DNA from: Terrimesophilobacter bigeumensis
Lineage (GTDB): Bacteria; Actinomycetota; Actinomycetes; Actinomycetales; Microbacteriaceae
Length of the DNA: 64,000 nucleotides
Assembly (NCBI RefSeq): GCF_039537265.1
Contig: NZ_BAABAE010000002.1
Span: forward strand, 359,503 to 423,502
Direction: 5' to 3'
Shown here: in pieces, positions 24,265-32,552 of the stretch
Numbering within the stretch: the first letter of the stretch is position 1
Layout: each line of letters starts with the position of its first letter
Notes under the pieces: generated by a model
Seen by the model: the letters and a program-made list of their open reading frames with translations, nothing else
Database searches by the model: none
What the model was told of the DNA's origin: nothing
Translations under genes and position numbers: made by a program

Positions 24265-25230
24265 ATGACCTGGCTCGTGACCGGCGGCGCCGGCTACATC
24301 GGTTCCCACGTCGCCGCAGCGCTCCTGGGCGCGGGCGAGCGGGTGGTCGTCGTCGACGACCTCTCGAGCGGGCGGGACGACTTCATCCCGCCGGGCGCCT
24401 CGTTCGAGCAGGGCAGCATCCTCGACGGCGGTCTGCTCCTCGACACCATGAGACGGCACGAGGTCACGGGCGTCATCCACCTCGCGGGCTTCAAGTACGC
24501 GGGCGTGTCGATCGAGCGCCCACTCCACACCTACGAGCAGAACGTGACCGGCACCGCAACACTTCTCGCGGCGATGCAGGAGAGCGGGGTGACCCGCATG
24601 GTGTTCTCCTCGAGCGCCTCGGTCTACGGCACGCCGGATGTCGAGCTCGTCACCGAGCAGACGCCGACCGCGCCCGAGTCGCCCTATGGCGAGTCGAAGC
24701 TCATCGGCGAGTGGCTCCTTCGCGACGAGGCCCGGGCGAGCGGTCTCGCGCACACGAGCCTGCGCTACTTCAACGTCGTCGGGTCCGGATTGCCGTACGT
24801 GTACGACGTGAGCCCGCACAACCTGTTCCCGCTCGTGTTCGATGCCCTTCTCGCCGGGGGAGTGCCGCAGATCAACGGCACCGACTATCCGACCCCTGAC
24901 GGCACCTGCGTTCGCGACTACGTCCACGTCTCGGATGTCGCCCAGGCGCATGTGGTCGCGGCCCGCCGACTGGCATCGGGCGCTGCCATCGAGCCGGTGT
25001 ACAACCTCGGGAGCGGCACGGGGGTGTCGGTCGCCGAGATCATGGAAGCGATTGCAGTCTCGACCGGGATCGATTTCACGCCCACGGCCGCTTCCCGGCG
25101 CCCTGGGGACCCGGCCAGGATCGTCGCATCCGGTGAACTCGCGGCCCGCGATCTGGACTGGGCGGCGCGGAACGACCTCGCCGAGATGGTCGAAAGCGCC
25201 TGGGCGGCGCGTCGCAAACCTTCAAGTTGA
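24265..25230 (+). CDS. galE: UDP-glucose 4-epimerase
   Basis: A 321-residue extended SDR. The NAD motif VTGGAGYIGSHVAAALLGAG is at the N-terminus, with SSSASVYGTPD and the catalytic Tyr/Lys in SPYGESKLIGEW. The YDVSPHNLFPLVFDALLAGG and GTCVRDYVHVSDVAQAH stretches are typical of GalE. It interconverts UDP-glucose and UDP-galactose, supplying galactose for surface glycans. It stands alone on the plus strand, with a leaderless start, and is followed by whiB2 after about 105 bp. UDP-GlcNAc 4-epimerase activity is possible and not excluded by sequence. Confidence 0.9.
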   Translation: MTWLVTGGAGYIGSHVAAALLGAGERVVVVDDLSSGRDDFIPPGASFEQGSILDGGLLLDTMRRHEVTGVIHLAGFKYAGVSIERPLHTYEQNVTGTATLLAAMQESGVTRMVFSSSASVYGTPDVELVTEQTPTAPESPYGESKLIGEWLLRDEARASGLAHTSLRYFNVVGSGLPYVYDVSPHNLFPLVFDALLAGGVPQINGTDYPTPDGTCVRDYVHVSDVAQAHVVAARRLASGAAIEPVYNLGSGTGVSVAEIMEAIAVSTGIDFTPTAASRRPGDPARIVASGELAARDLDWAARNDLAEMVESAWAARRKPSS

Positions 25231-25254
25231 CGTAGAGGGTTTAGCATCTGCGAC

Positions 25255-25283
25255 TTGACCTGATCGAACTACACGAGTGTAAT
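25255..25283 (+). promoter_or_regulatory. whiB2 promoter
   Basis: TTGACC (25255-25260), a 17-nt spacer and TGTAAT (25278-25283) form the best sigma-70-type promoter in the window. It leaves a leader of about 45 nt before the whiB2 ATG at 25336, which has AGGGGAGG as ribosome site. Confidence 0.7.
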
Positions 25284-25335
25284 TACCCATAACAACTCGC
25301 GCACGCCGCGCCGGCTGGACAGGGGAGGATGTGCT

Positions 25336-25656
25336 ATGGCGCTCACAGACCACCGTGGCGGTGTCCCCGACGACTGGTTCGTCGATCCGGTCCGGTTGGG
25401 GGTCCCCGGAGTCCGGCAGCCCGTCTCCGAAGACGACAACGCACTCGCCTGGCAATCCGACGCCCTCTGCGCGCAGACCGACCCCGAGGCCTTCTTCCCC
25501 GAGAAGGGCGGATCCACCCGCGACGCCAAGAAGATCTGCGCGACGTGCGAGGTGCGCGCACAGTGCCTCGAATACGCCCTGCAGAACGACGAGCGCTTCG
25601 GGATTTGGGGCGGACTCTCCGAGAGGGAACGCCGCAAGCTGCGCAAGCACGCGTAG
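25336..25656 (+). CDS. whiB2: WhiB-family regulator, WhiB2/WhmD type
   Basis: A 106-residue iron-sulfur regulator. The four cluster cysteines are Cys45, Cys68, Cys71 and Cys77 (C-x22-CxxC-x5-C). The GIWGG turn is at 89-93 and the basic tail SERERRKLRKHA follows, as in DNA- and sigma-factor-binding WhiB proteins. Length and acidic N-terminal extension fit WhiB2/WhmD rather than the short WhiB1 at 58690-58938. In actinobacteria WhiB2 controls septation and cell division. Position next to the large GT2 gene and upstream of manB agrees with the mycobacterial whiB2 neighbourhood. Strong promoter upstream and AGGGGAGG ribosome site. Confidence 0.92.
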   Translation: MALTDHRGGVPDDWFVDPVRLGVPGVRQPVSEDDNALAWQSDALCAQTDPEAFFPEKGGSTRDAKKICATCEVRAQCLEYALQNDERFGIWGGLSERERRKLRKHA

Positions 25657-25660
25657 CTTG

Positions 25661-28642
25661 GTGCCAGTGCAGTCAGAAGCAGTGCAGTCAAAAGCAGTGC
25701 AGCCCAGGGTCACCACGGTTCTCGTTGCCCGCGCGGGCGCCGGGTACCTCGGACGAACCCTCGCCGCGCTCGCCGCCCAGACGCGGAAACCGGATGTGAC
25801 GATCGCCGTCGACGCGTCGTCGAACGACGGGAGCGACGCCCTGCTCGCGGCATCCGGGCCCGCCCAGGTCCTCAGCGTCCGTGACGGCACGACCTTCGGC
25901 TCGGCGGTGAACCACGCCGTCCAGTTCGCCCCGGTTGCCGAGTCCGACGACGAGTGGCTCTGGTTGCTCGGCCACGACAACGCGCCGCATCCGGATGCAC
26001 TCGCGCAACTGCTCGGCGCGGTCGAGCGGGCGCCATCCGTGGCCGTCGCCGGCCCCAAGCTCATGCGCCACGATCGGGCCGACATGATCGCCGCGTTCGG
26101 CGAGACCATGAGCACGTTCGGCACATCGGTGGCCCTCGTCGACGACGAACTCGACCAGGCCCAGCACGACACCCGCGACGACGTGCTCGGGGTCGCGGCC
26201 GCCGGGATGCTCGTGCGGCGCTCGCTCTGGAAGCGGCTCGGCGGGTTCGACCCTGGCCTGCCGAGCATCGACGCCTCCCTCGACTTCTCGGTTCGGGCGA
26301 GGCTCGCCGGTCACCGCGTCGTCACGGTGCCGGGCGCGCGGGTCGCGAGTGCGGGCGGCCCGGAGGCCTTCGGGCGCGAGAAGGTCTCCGCGCGCCGTCG
26401 GTTCCGCGTCGCGCGGGCGGCCCAGCTGCACCGCCGCCTCGTCTACTCCCCGGCCTGGGCGGTGGCCCTCCACTGGCTCTCTCTCGTCCCCCTCGCCGTG
26501 CTGCGCTCCATCGGCGACCTCGTGGGCAAGCGCCCCGGCGCGATCGGCGGCGAGTTCCGGGCCGCGTTCGGCACGGCCTTCGCCGGCCGCATCGGCGCCG
26601 CGCGCCGCAACCTTCGCCGCACCAGGACGCTCGGCTGGGCGGCGATCGCCCCGCTTCGGATGTCGACCGGCGAACTGCGGGAACGCCGGGGCCAGGCGCG
26701 CGAGGCGGAACTCGCCGAACCCGACGCCGACACCCCGGTGTCCGCGGGGCGTACCGGGGTGTACGCGAGCGCGCAGGCGGGAGGACGCGCCGGGTTCGTC
26801 GCGCACGGTGGCTTCTGGGTCGTGCTGCTCGTCGGCATCGTCGGTGTGCTCGCCTACGGAGCACTGCTCGGCGCCGCAGCGGTGAGCGGCGGCGGCCTGA
26901 GGCCGCTCACCGAGACCGTGCCCGAACTCTGGGCCAACATCGGCTACGGATGGCGGGAACTCGGCACCGGAACCCTCGGAGCAGCCGACCCCTTCGCCGT
27001 CGTGCTCGCGGTACTCGGCTCGATCACCTTCTGGTCGCCGAGCTACTCCGTCGTGCTCGTGTACCTCCTCGCCCTGCCGCTCTCGGCGCTCGGCGCCTGG
27101 TTCGCCGCGCGGCGCATCAGCCGCAGCCCCTGGCTGCCGTTGCTCGCCGCGCTCCTCTGGTCGCTCGCCCCTCCGCTCCTGGCTGCGCTCGCCGTCGGCA
27201 GGCTCGGTGCTGTGCTCACGCACCTGCTGCTGCCCTGGCTGTTCACCGCGGCGCTCGGTGCCGCGCGCTCCGGTGCCTCGCGCTCCTGGGCATCCGGTGC
27301 TGCCGCGGCCCTGCTCTTCGCCGTGGTCGCGGCAGGAACGCCCTCTCTCCTTCCCGCCCTGCTGGTCCTCTTCGTCGTGCTGCTGGTGGTACGGCCGGGC
27401 AGCGCCCATCGGACGATCGGCATCCCGATCCCCGCGCTCGTGCTGTTCGGCCCGCTCGTCGTGCAGCAGGTCCTCGCCGGCAACCCGCTCGGCATCCTCG
27501 CCGACCCGGGCGTCGTGCTCGGCACGGGCTCGGCCGGCGGCGGCACGGCATCCGGATGGCGACTCGCCCTCGCCGACCCGACCGGCGCCCTGCACGGCTG
27601 GTCGTCGATCCTCGCCGAGCTCTCCGCGGCCGGCACGCCGCTGCCGGGGGCGGGGGCAGCACTCGCGCCTGCCCTCGTCGCGATCCTCCTCGCCCCGCTC
27701 GGCGTGCTCGCACTGCTCGCTCTCTTCCTGCCCGGGGCGCGGCGTGCGATCCCGGCCATGGTGATCGCCCTGCTCGGCTACCTGAGCGCCGTCGGCGCCG
27801 CACACCTCCAGGTCGGTGCGGTCGGCGACGTCGCGGCGACGGTATGGCCGGGGTCGGGGCTCAGCCTCTACTGGCTCGGGCTCATCGTGGCGGCCATCGT
27901 CGGCCTCGGCGCCCTCGGACGGATGGCGACGCCGGTTTCGGTGCTCGCCGGGCTCACCGTCACGGCGCTCGCAATCCCCCTGCTCGGCGCCATGCTCATC
28001 GGGACCGCAGCGGTGCATCCGGCGACGACCCGCATCCTGCCTGCCCTCGTCACGGCGGAAGCGCGAACCCACCCCGGCGCCGGCACCCTCGTCATCACCT
28101 CGCTCGGCGAGGCCGGGATCGCCGTTCGGCTCGAACGCGGGCTCGGCGCGAGCCTCGACGACCAGTCCACGCTCGTGAGCACGAGGCCGCGGGCGAGCGA
28201 CCTCGACGACCGCCTGGCGACACTCGCCGGAAACCTCGCCGCGCCGAGCGGGTACGACGCCGCATCCGACCTGGAGGAGCTCGACATCCCCTTCGTGCTG
28301 GTGTCGCCGGCCTCGGAGGACGATACGACGTACCGCTCGATGGTCGACGCGCTCAACGGCAACGAGATCCTCTCGCCGGTCGGGACGACGGCGAACGGGC
28401 TGCTCTGGCGGTATGCGGGGGAGGCGGATGCCGACGGCGTGCCCGGCGCGGCGGGCCATCCGGGAGCTGTGCAGCCGGGAAACGGGGACACCGCGCTCGG
28501 CTCCGGCTATCTCGTCGCGCTCGGCGTGGTCTTCGGCATCACGGTGCTGCTCGCGATTCCGACCGGTCGGCGCAGGATTCCGCACCGGACGCCGGCCGTC
28601 GAGGACCCTGCCGACACGTTCGACGAGGAAGACCATGACTGA
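25661..28642 (+). CDS. Giant glycosyltransferase: GT2 domain fused to a polytopic membrane region
   Basis: About 993 residues, started here at GTG 25661, four nt after the whiB2 stop; GTGs at 25667, 25682 and 25697 are also in frame and the ribosome site is poor. Residues about 15-290 are a GT-A glycosyltransferase (TTVLVARAGAGYLGRTLAAL, DASSNDGSD, WLLGHDNAPHPDALAQLL, and RSLWKRLGGFDPGLPSIDAS). The rest holds about 12-13 hydrophobic helices with extracellular loops and a predicted extracytoplasmic stretch near the C-terminus. This whiB2-linked actinobacterial family is thought to act in cell-envelope glycan synthesis. The next gene (DUF5719) overlaps by 8 nt, so the two proteins probably work together. 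Confidence 0.85.
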   Translation: MPVQSEAVQSKAVQPRVTTVLVARAGAGYLGRTLAALAAQTRKPDVTIAVDASSNDGSDALLAASGPAQVLSVRDGTTFGSAVNHAVQFAPVAESDDEWLWLLGHDNAPHPDALAQLLGAVERAPSVAVAGPKLMRHDRADMIAAFGETMSTFGTSVALVDDELDQAQHDTRDDVLGVAAAGMLVRRSLWKRLGGFDPGLPSIDASLDFSVRARLAGHRVVTVPGARVASAGGPEAFGREKVSARRRFRVARAAQLHRRLVYSPAWAVALHWLSLVPLAVLRSIGDLVGKRPGAIGGEFRAAFGTAFAGRIGAARRNLRRTRTLGWAAIAPLRMSTGELRERRGQAREAELAEPDADTPVSAGRTGVYASAQAGGRAGFVAHGGFWVVLLVGIVGVLAYGALLGAAAVSGGGLRPLTETVPELWANIGYGWRELGTGTLGAADPFAVVLAVLGSITFWSPSYSVVLVYLLALPLSALGAWFAARRISRSPWLPLLAALLWSLAPPLLAALAVGRLGAVLTHLLLPWLFTAALGAARSGASRSWASGAAAALLFAVVAAGTPSLLPALLVLFVVLLVVRPGSAHRTIGIPIPALVLFGPLVVQQVLAGNPLGILADPGVVLGTGSAGGGTASGWRLALADPTGALHGWSSILAELSAAGTPLPGAGAALAPALVAILLAPLGVLALLALFLPGARRAIPAMVIALLGYLSAVGAAHLQVGAVGDVAATVWPGSGLSLYWLGLIVAAIVGLGALGRMATPVSVLAGLTVTALAIPLLGAMLIGTAAVHPATTRILPALVTAEARTHPGAGTLVITSLGEAGIAVRLERGLGASLDDQSTLVSTRPRASDLDDRLATLAGNLAAPSGYDAASDLEELDIPFVLVSPASEDDTTYRSMVDALNGNEILSPVGTTANGLLWRYAGEADADGVPGAAGHPGAVQPGNGDTALGSGYLVALGVVFGITVLLAIPTGRRRIPHRTPAVEDPADTFDEEDHD

Positions 28643-30233
28643 TCGGGAGGACGGGGCCGACGTGCTCGGCGAACAGGATGCGGCGCCGGTGTCCGAGCCG
28701 ATGCAGGGTGCCGGCCCGTCGCATCCGGACGGCTCCGGCATGACGCGGCGACTCGCCCTCGTCGGCGCCCGGAGCGCCATCGGCCTCATCGGTGTCGCGA
28801 CCGCCGTCGTGGCGGTCGCCGCGGCCACCTGGCTGCCGATTCCGGTCCTCGGCACGGGCCCGGCCTCGACCGTCGTGACCCCGGTCGCCGCGACCCAGCT
28901 GCGGATCTGCCCGGGACCCGTGCTCCAGCTCGGCGATGACACCGGGCAGGAGGCGACGACCGCCAACTCGCTCGGACGGGCGACGGTCGTGCGCTCATCG
29001 ACGCAGGGAACGCCGGCCCTCGAGGACATGGACGCCACCGGCAACGAGTCGAACGTGCCCTCCCAGCGGCTCTCCCTCCCGCCGGGCGAGGCGGGCGATG
29101 ACCCCGGCCTTCTCGCCGGCAGCCAATCGCAGTATGTCGAGACCGGCGACGACGTGGGGTTCGCGGCGACCGACTGCGCGACCCCGAGCGCGGAGAGCTG
29201 GCTCGTGGGCGGCTCGACCGTCACCGGGCGCACAACGCTCATCGCGCTCAACAACCCCAGCAAGGTCAGCTCCACCGTGAGTATCACCGTCTACTCGGAG
29301 ACCGGGCCCGTCAGTGCGGCCGGCACGGACGGCATCGTCGTCCCGCCCGGCGGTCAGCGCATCCTCTCGCTCGCCGGGTTCGCGCCGGGAATCGCGAGCC
29401 CTGTCGTGCGCGTCGTGAGCACCGGGGGGCAGGTCACCGCGAACCTCCAGCAGTCGATCGTGCGCACGCTCGCCCCTGGCGGCGTCGACCTGCTCGGCGC
29501 GAGTACGCGGCCGTCGACGCTCACGGTGATCCCGGGCGTCATCATCACCGACCATGACGCGATCGCGGCGGCGGCCGGCATCGAGGGGTATCAGGACATC
29601 GGCGCGGTGTTGCGGATGTTCGTGCCGGACGCGGCGGCCGGCGGGGATGCCGGCTCGGGGTCCTCACCGGTTCCGGTGACGGTCACCGCGATCCCCGAGG
29701 ACGGGGCATCGCCCGCCGTCTCCACGACACTCGACATCGACCCGGGGGTCGTCGCCGACCTCCCCTTCGACGACTTCGCGTCCGGCGAATACACCATCAC
29801 GGTGTCGAGCGAGGTCGGGGTGGTCGCCGCGGCGCGCACCTCGATCGTCTCGATCGCCGGTGACGCGGCCGCCGGAACCGCGCGGGTGAGGTCGACCGAC
29901 TTCGCATGGTTCGTCGGCGCCCCCGAGCTGCGCGACCGGGCCCTCGTGAGCATCGCGCCGGGGCCATCCCCGCTCCTGCACCTCGCCAACACGGGCACGA
30001 AGGATGCCGTCGTCACGATCGAGGCCACCGCCGGCGCCAGCGACACCGTGACCGTCCCGGCGGGCGGTGCGGTCTCCATGCCGGCGACCGCGGGGCGGAG
30101 CTACCTGCTGGCCGAGTTCGACTCGCTGCGCGTCGCGGTGACCTATCGGGGCGACGGAAGGCTTGCCGGCTTCGTCGTCCGGCCCCAGGAGCGCGTCTCC
30201 CAGCCGGTCACCGTATACCGGCAGTACGGCTGA
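28635..30233 (+). CDS. DUF5719 family envelope protein
   Basis: A 532-residue protein started at ATG 28635, which overlaps the GT2 stop by 8 nt. A cytoplasmic, acidic N-terminus of about 40 residues precedes one signal-anchor helix (SAIGLIGVATAVVAVAAATW, about residues 49-68). The long extracytoplasmic part is beta-rich, with repeated SxVSITVYSETGPV, SEVGVVAAARTSIVSI and the VPPGGQRILSLAGFAPG type strands. This is the DUF5719 architecture, which is always linked to the large GT2 gene in this group. It may hold or modify a glycan product outside the membrane. No catalytic motif is visible. Confidence 0.85.
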   Translation: MTDREDGADVLGEQDAAPVSEPMQGAGPSHPDGSGMTRRLALVGARSAIGLIGVATAVVAVAAATWLPIPVLGTGPASTVVTPVAATQLRICPGPVLQLGDDTGQEATTANSLGRATVVRSSTQGTPALEDMDATGNESNVPSQRLSLPPGEAGDDPGLLAGSQSQYVETGDDVGFAATDCATPSAESWLVGGSTVTGRTTLIALNNPSKVSSTVSITVYSETGPVSAAGTDGIVVPPGGQRILSLAGFAPGIASPVVRVVSTGGQVTANLQQSIVRTLAPGGVDLLGASTRPSTLTVIPGVIITDHDAIAAAAGIEGYQDIGAVLRMFVPDAAAGGDAGSGSSPVPVTVTAIPEDGASPAVSTTLDIDPGVVADLPFDDFASGEYTITVSSEVGVVAAARTSIVSIAGDAAAGTARVRSTDFAWFVGAPELRDRALVSIAPGPSPLLHLANTGTKDAVVTIEATAGASDTVTVPAGGAVSMPATAGRSYLLAEFDSLRVAVTYRGDGRLAGFVVRPQERVSQPVTVYRQYG

Positions 30234-30265
30234 GCGGCGCCGGCCCGGACGCGGGAGACGCCCTC

Positions 30266-30285
30266 CTCCGCCGAAAGCGGCGGAG
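30266..30285. terminator. Hairpin between convergent genes
   Basis: CTCCGCCG-AAAG-CGGCGGAG is a perfect 8-bp stem with a 4-nt loop. It lies between the DUF5719 stop (30233) and the opposite-strand gene end (30295), so it can serve both transcripts. There is no U tract. Confidence 0.6.
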
Positions 30286-30294
30286 CCACGCCTC

Positions 30295-30738
30295 TCAGAA
30301 GTGGCGGAAGCGCTCCGGAGCGAGATCCCAGGGATCCTTGCCGAGCAGCTCGGCCACGGCACGGAACACGCAGCTCTCGACGAGCATCCGTCGGTGCAGG
30401 TCGTCGTTGCGGTGCAGCCGGGCGAGCCGCTCGATCGGAAGACGGAACAGGATGATGCGGTGCTCGGCGGGAAGAACGAGCCAGCGTCGCACGCGGCGCG
30501 AGCCGGCATCCGCCGCGGGGAGCGCCGCGATCTCGAAATGCACGTTCGACAACTCCGCCGGCCACAGGTCGCGCAGGTACTCTGCGGTCGAGGCGACGGT
30601 CGATTCGAAGATGTCCGCTCGGGTGTGCAGCCGCGGGAGGCGCGGGCCGGTCACCGAGGCCCGGATGCCGCGGCCGTGACGGTCGCGCCAGCCGGCCCGC
30701 GCCGAACGCCGGGCACTGCCGCGGGAAGCCTTCGCCAT
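30295..30738 (-). CDS. Rv3259-like 'metallopeptidase family' protein
   Basis: A 147-residue protein with a very basic N-terminus (about 30 residues rich in Arg/Lys/Ser) and a globular rest. Its place between the whiB2/GT2/DUF5719 block and DUF3499-manB is the place of Rv3259 in mycobacteria, annotated as metallopeptidase family. The C-terminal HRRMLVESCVFRAVAELLG helix and the ending WDLAPERFRHF fit that family by position. I see no HExxH zinc motif in it, so enzymatic activity is doubtful. It is transcribed against its neighbours. Confidence 0.7.
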   Translation of the reverse strand: MAKASRGSARRSARAGWRDRHGRGIRASVTGPRLPRLHTRADIFESTVASTAEYLRDLWPAELSNVHFEIAALPAADAGSRRVRRWLVLPAEHRIILFRLPIERLARLHRNDDLHRRMLVESCVFRAVAELLGKDPWDLAPERFRHF

Positions 30739-30803
30739 GAGGCCAGTCTACGGCGGGGGACGACGCGGCGGCGGGGTGCCGCAGGTGCGGAGTGCGCGCT
30801 CGC

Positions 30804-30809
30804 TAATGT
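30804..30809 (+). promoter_or_regulatory. -10 element (TAATGT) for DUF3499-manB
   Basis: TAATGT stands 8 nt before the ATG at 30818; no Shine-Dalgarno follows, so the transcript probably starts at the start codon. Confidence 0.45.
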
Positions 30810-30817
30810 GGTGATCG

Positions 30818-31030
30818 ATGGACGAACGGTTGTGCAGCAAGGTCGCGTGCGGGCGTGAGGCCGTGTCGACGCTCACCTACGTCTACGCCGATTCGATGGC
30901 CGTGCTCGGGCCGCTCAGCCAGCGTGCTGAACCGCACAGCTACGACTTGTGCGAGAAGCACTCCGAGCGACTCTCCGCTCCCCGTGGGTGGCAGGTCGTC
31001 CGTCACGTAGCATGGGGCAATGAGCTCTAG
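30818..31030 (+). CDS. DUF3499 family protein
   Basis: A 70-residue protein with LCSKVACGREAVSTLTYVYA near the start and YDLCEKHSERLSAPRGWQVV later, a C-x4-C ... C-x2-H arrangement that suggests a small zinc-binding fold. This is the DUF3499 pattern (Rv3258c in Mycobacterium), found immediately before phosphomannomutase manB in actinobacteria. Its stop codon lies 11 nt inside the manB frame, so translation is coupled. Function unknown. A leaderless promoter element precedes it. Confidence 0.88.
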   Translation: MDERLCSKVACGREAVSTLTYVYADSMAVLGPLSQRAEPHSYDLCEKHSERLSAPRGWQVVRHVAWGNEL

Positions 31031-32489
31031 TCCCGATCTCAGCGATGCCGGGCGCCCTCTCCCCGACCGCGGTGCCGCCCCGGATCTCACCGCCTTCGTG
31101 AAGACCTACGACGTGCGCGGGCTCGTCGGCTCCCAGCTCACCCCGGAGGTCGTCGAGGCGATCGGCGCCGGGTTCGTCGACGAGATCGGGGCGGCCGGAC
31201 AGGATGTCGTGGTCGGCCACGACATGCGCGACTCGTCTCCCGGCTTCGCGATGGCCTTCGCACGCGGAGTGCAGGCTCGCGGTGGGAACGTCATAGCGAT
31301 CGGACTCTGCTCGACCGACGAGAGCTACTTCGCCTCGGGGAGCCTCGACGCCCCCGCCGCCATGTTCACCGCGAGCCACAACCCGGCCACCTACAACGGG
31401 ATCAAGCTCAGCCGTGCGGGGGCCAGGGGGATCAGCATCGACACCGGGCTCGCCGGCGTCCGGGACCGTGCGATCGCCTACCTCAGTGCTGGCGACATCC
31501 CGGCGGTCGCCGCACCCGGCTCGTACCGCGAGCTCGACGTGCTCGCCGACTACGCCGCCTACCTGAGGGGGCTCGTCGACCTGACCGGCATCCGGCCCCT
31601 GCGGGTCGTCGTGGATGCCGGCAACGGCATGGGCGGGCTCACCGTACCCGCCGTGCTCGGCACCGCGGCGGGGCTGCCCGCACTGCCCATCGAGGTCATC
31701 CCGCTGTATTTCGAGCTCGACGGGACCTTCCCGAACCATGAGGCCAACCCGCTCGAGCCGGCGAACCTCGTCGACCTGCAGAAAGCCGTCGTCGAGCACG
31801 GTGCCGACCTGGGACTCGCCTTCGACGGGGACGCCGACCGGTGTTTCGTCGTGGACGAGCGCGGGGAGGCGATGAACCCTTCGGCCGTCGCCGCCGTCGT
31901 GGCGCTGCGGGAGGTGCGAAGAGTGGGAACCGATGGCGGGCCCATCCACGTCATCCACAATCTCATCACCTCGCGCATCGTGCCGGAGACGATCCTCGCG
32001 GCGGGCGCTGTGCCGGTGCGTACCCGCGTGGGTCACTCGCTCATCAAGGACGAGATGGCGGCGACGGGCGCGATCTTCGGCGGGGAGCATTCCGCGCACT
32101 ACTACTTCCGCGACTTCTGGGGCGCCGACAACGGGATGCTCGCGGCCATGCACCTCCTCGCGGAGTTCGGCGGTGCCGCCGGTGCGGATCCCGAGCCCCT
32201 CTCGGCGCTCGCTCGCCGGTACACCCCGTACGCGATGAGCGGTGAGCTCAATTCGACCGTGACGGACATCCCGGCCGCCTACTCGCGGATCGTCGAGGCC
32301 TATGCCGCGTTCGACTTCGACGAGCTCGACGGGCTCACGGTGAGCGGGAGCACCGACGGCGTGTTCTGGTGGTTCAACGTCCGCCCCTCCAACACCGAGC
32401 CGCTCCTGCGGCTCAACGTCGAGGCCGGCGAGGCGCCCGCCATGGAGCGCATCCGCGACCACGTGCTCGCCCTCATCCGCACCCCCTGA
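31020..32489 (+). CDS. manB: Phosphomannomutase/phosphoglucomutase
   Basis: A 489-residue alpha-D-phosphohexomutase. The active-site Ser119 is in MFTASHNPATYNG, the metal-binding loop DGDADR is at 269-274, the sugar-binding loop GGEHSAHYYF is in domain 3 and the phosphate-binding RPSNTEPLLRLN is in domain 4. All four domains are complete. It converts mannose-6-phosphate to mannose-1-phosphate (and possibly glucose phosphates) for GDP-mannose, joining manA and gmd in the window. Overlaps DUF3499 by 11 nt. Followed by sahH after 63 bp that include a hairpin. Confidence 0.93.
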   Translation: MSSSPDLSDAGRPLPDRGAAPDLTAFVKTYDVRGLVGSQLTPEVVEAIGAGFVDEIGAAGQDVVVGHDMRDSSPGFAMAFARGVQARGGNVIAIGLCSTDESYFASGSLDAPAAMFTASHNPATYNGIKLSRAGARGISIDTGLAGVRDRAIAYLSAGDIPAVAAPGSYRELDVLADYAAYLRGLVDLTGIRPLRVVVDAGNGMGGLTVPAVLGTAAGLPALPIEVIPLYFELDGTFPNHEANPLEPANLVDLQKAVVEHGADLGLAFDGDADRCFVVDERGEAMNPSAVAAVVALREVRRVGTDGGPIHVIHNLITSRIVPETILAAGAVPVRTRVGHSLIKDEMAATGAIFGGEHSAHYYFRDFWGADNGMLAAMHLLAEFGGAAGADPEPLSALARRYTPYAMSGELNSTVTDIPAAYSRIVEAYAAFDFDELDGLTVSGSTDGVFWWFNVRPSNTEPLLRLNVEAGEAPAMERIRDHVLALIRTP

Positions 32490-32500
32490 CCGGATGTCTC

Positions 32501-32518
32501 CCCTCGGCGCCACGAGGG
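32501..32518. terminator. Hairpin after manB
   Basis: CCCTCG-GCGCCA-CGAGGG, a perfect 6-bp stem and 6-nt loop, 11 nt after the manB stop and 35 nt before the sahH ATG. Could be a terminator or a leader hairpin of sahH; no U tract. Confidence 0.4.
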
Positions 32519-32552
32519 AGTCACCTGACGGCGCGTGGGGGAGAATAGGAGG

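Noticed and set aside
25688..29287. A 1199-codon open frame opposite the giant GT2 gene
   Set aside because: Antisense to a clear gene; composition is dominated by Arg/Gly/Glu, as expected from the mirrored third codon positions.
32490..32552. SAH or SAM riboswitch before sahH
   Set aside because: The gap is only 63 bp with a simple hairpin; the conserved core of either riboswitch is not visible.
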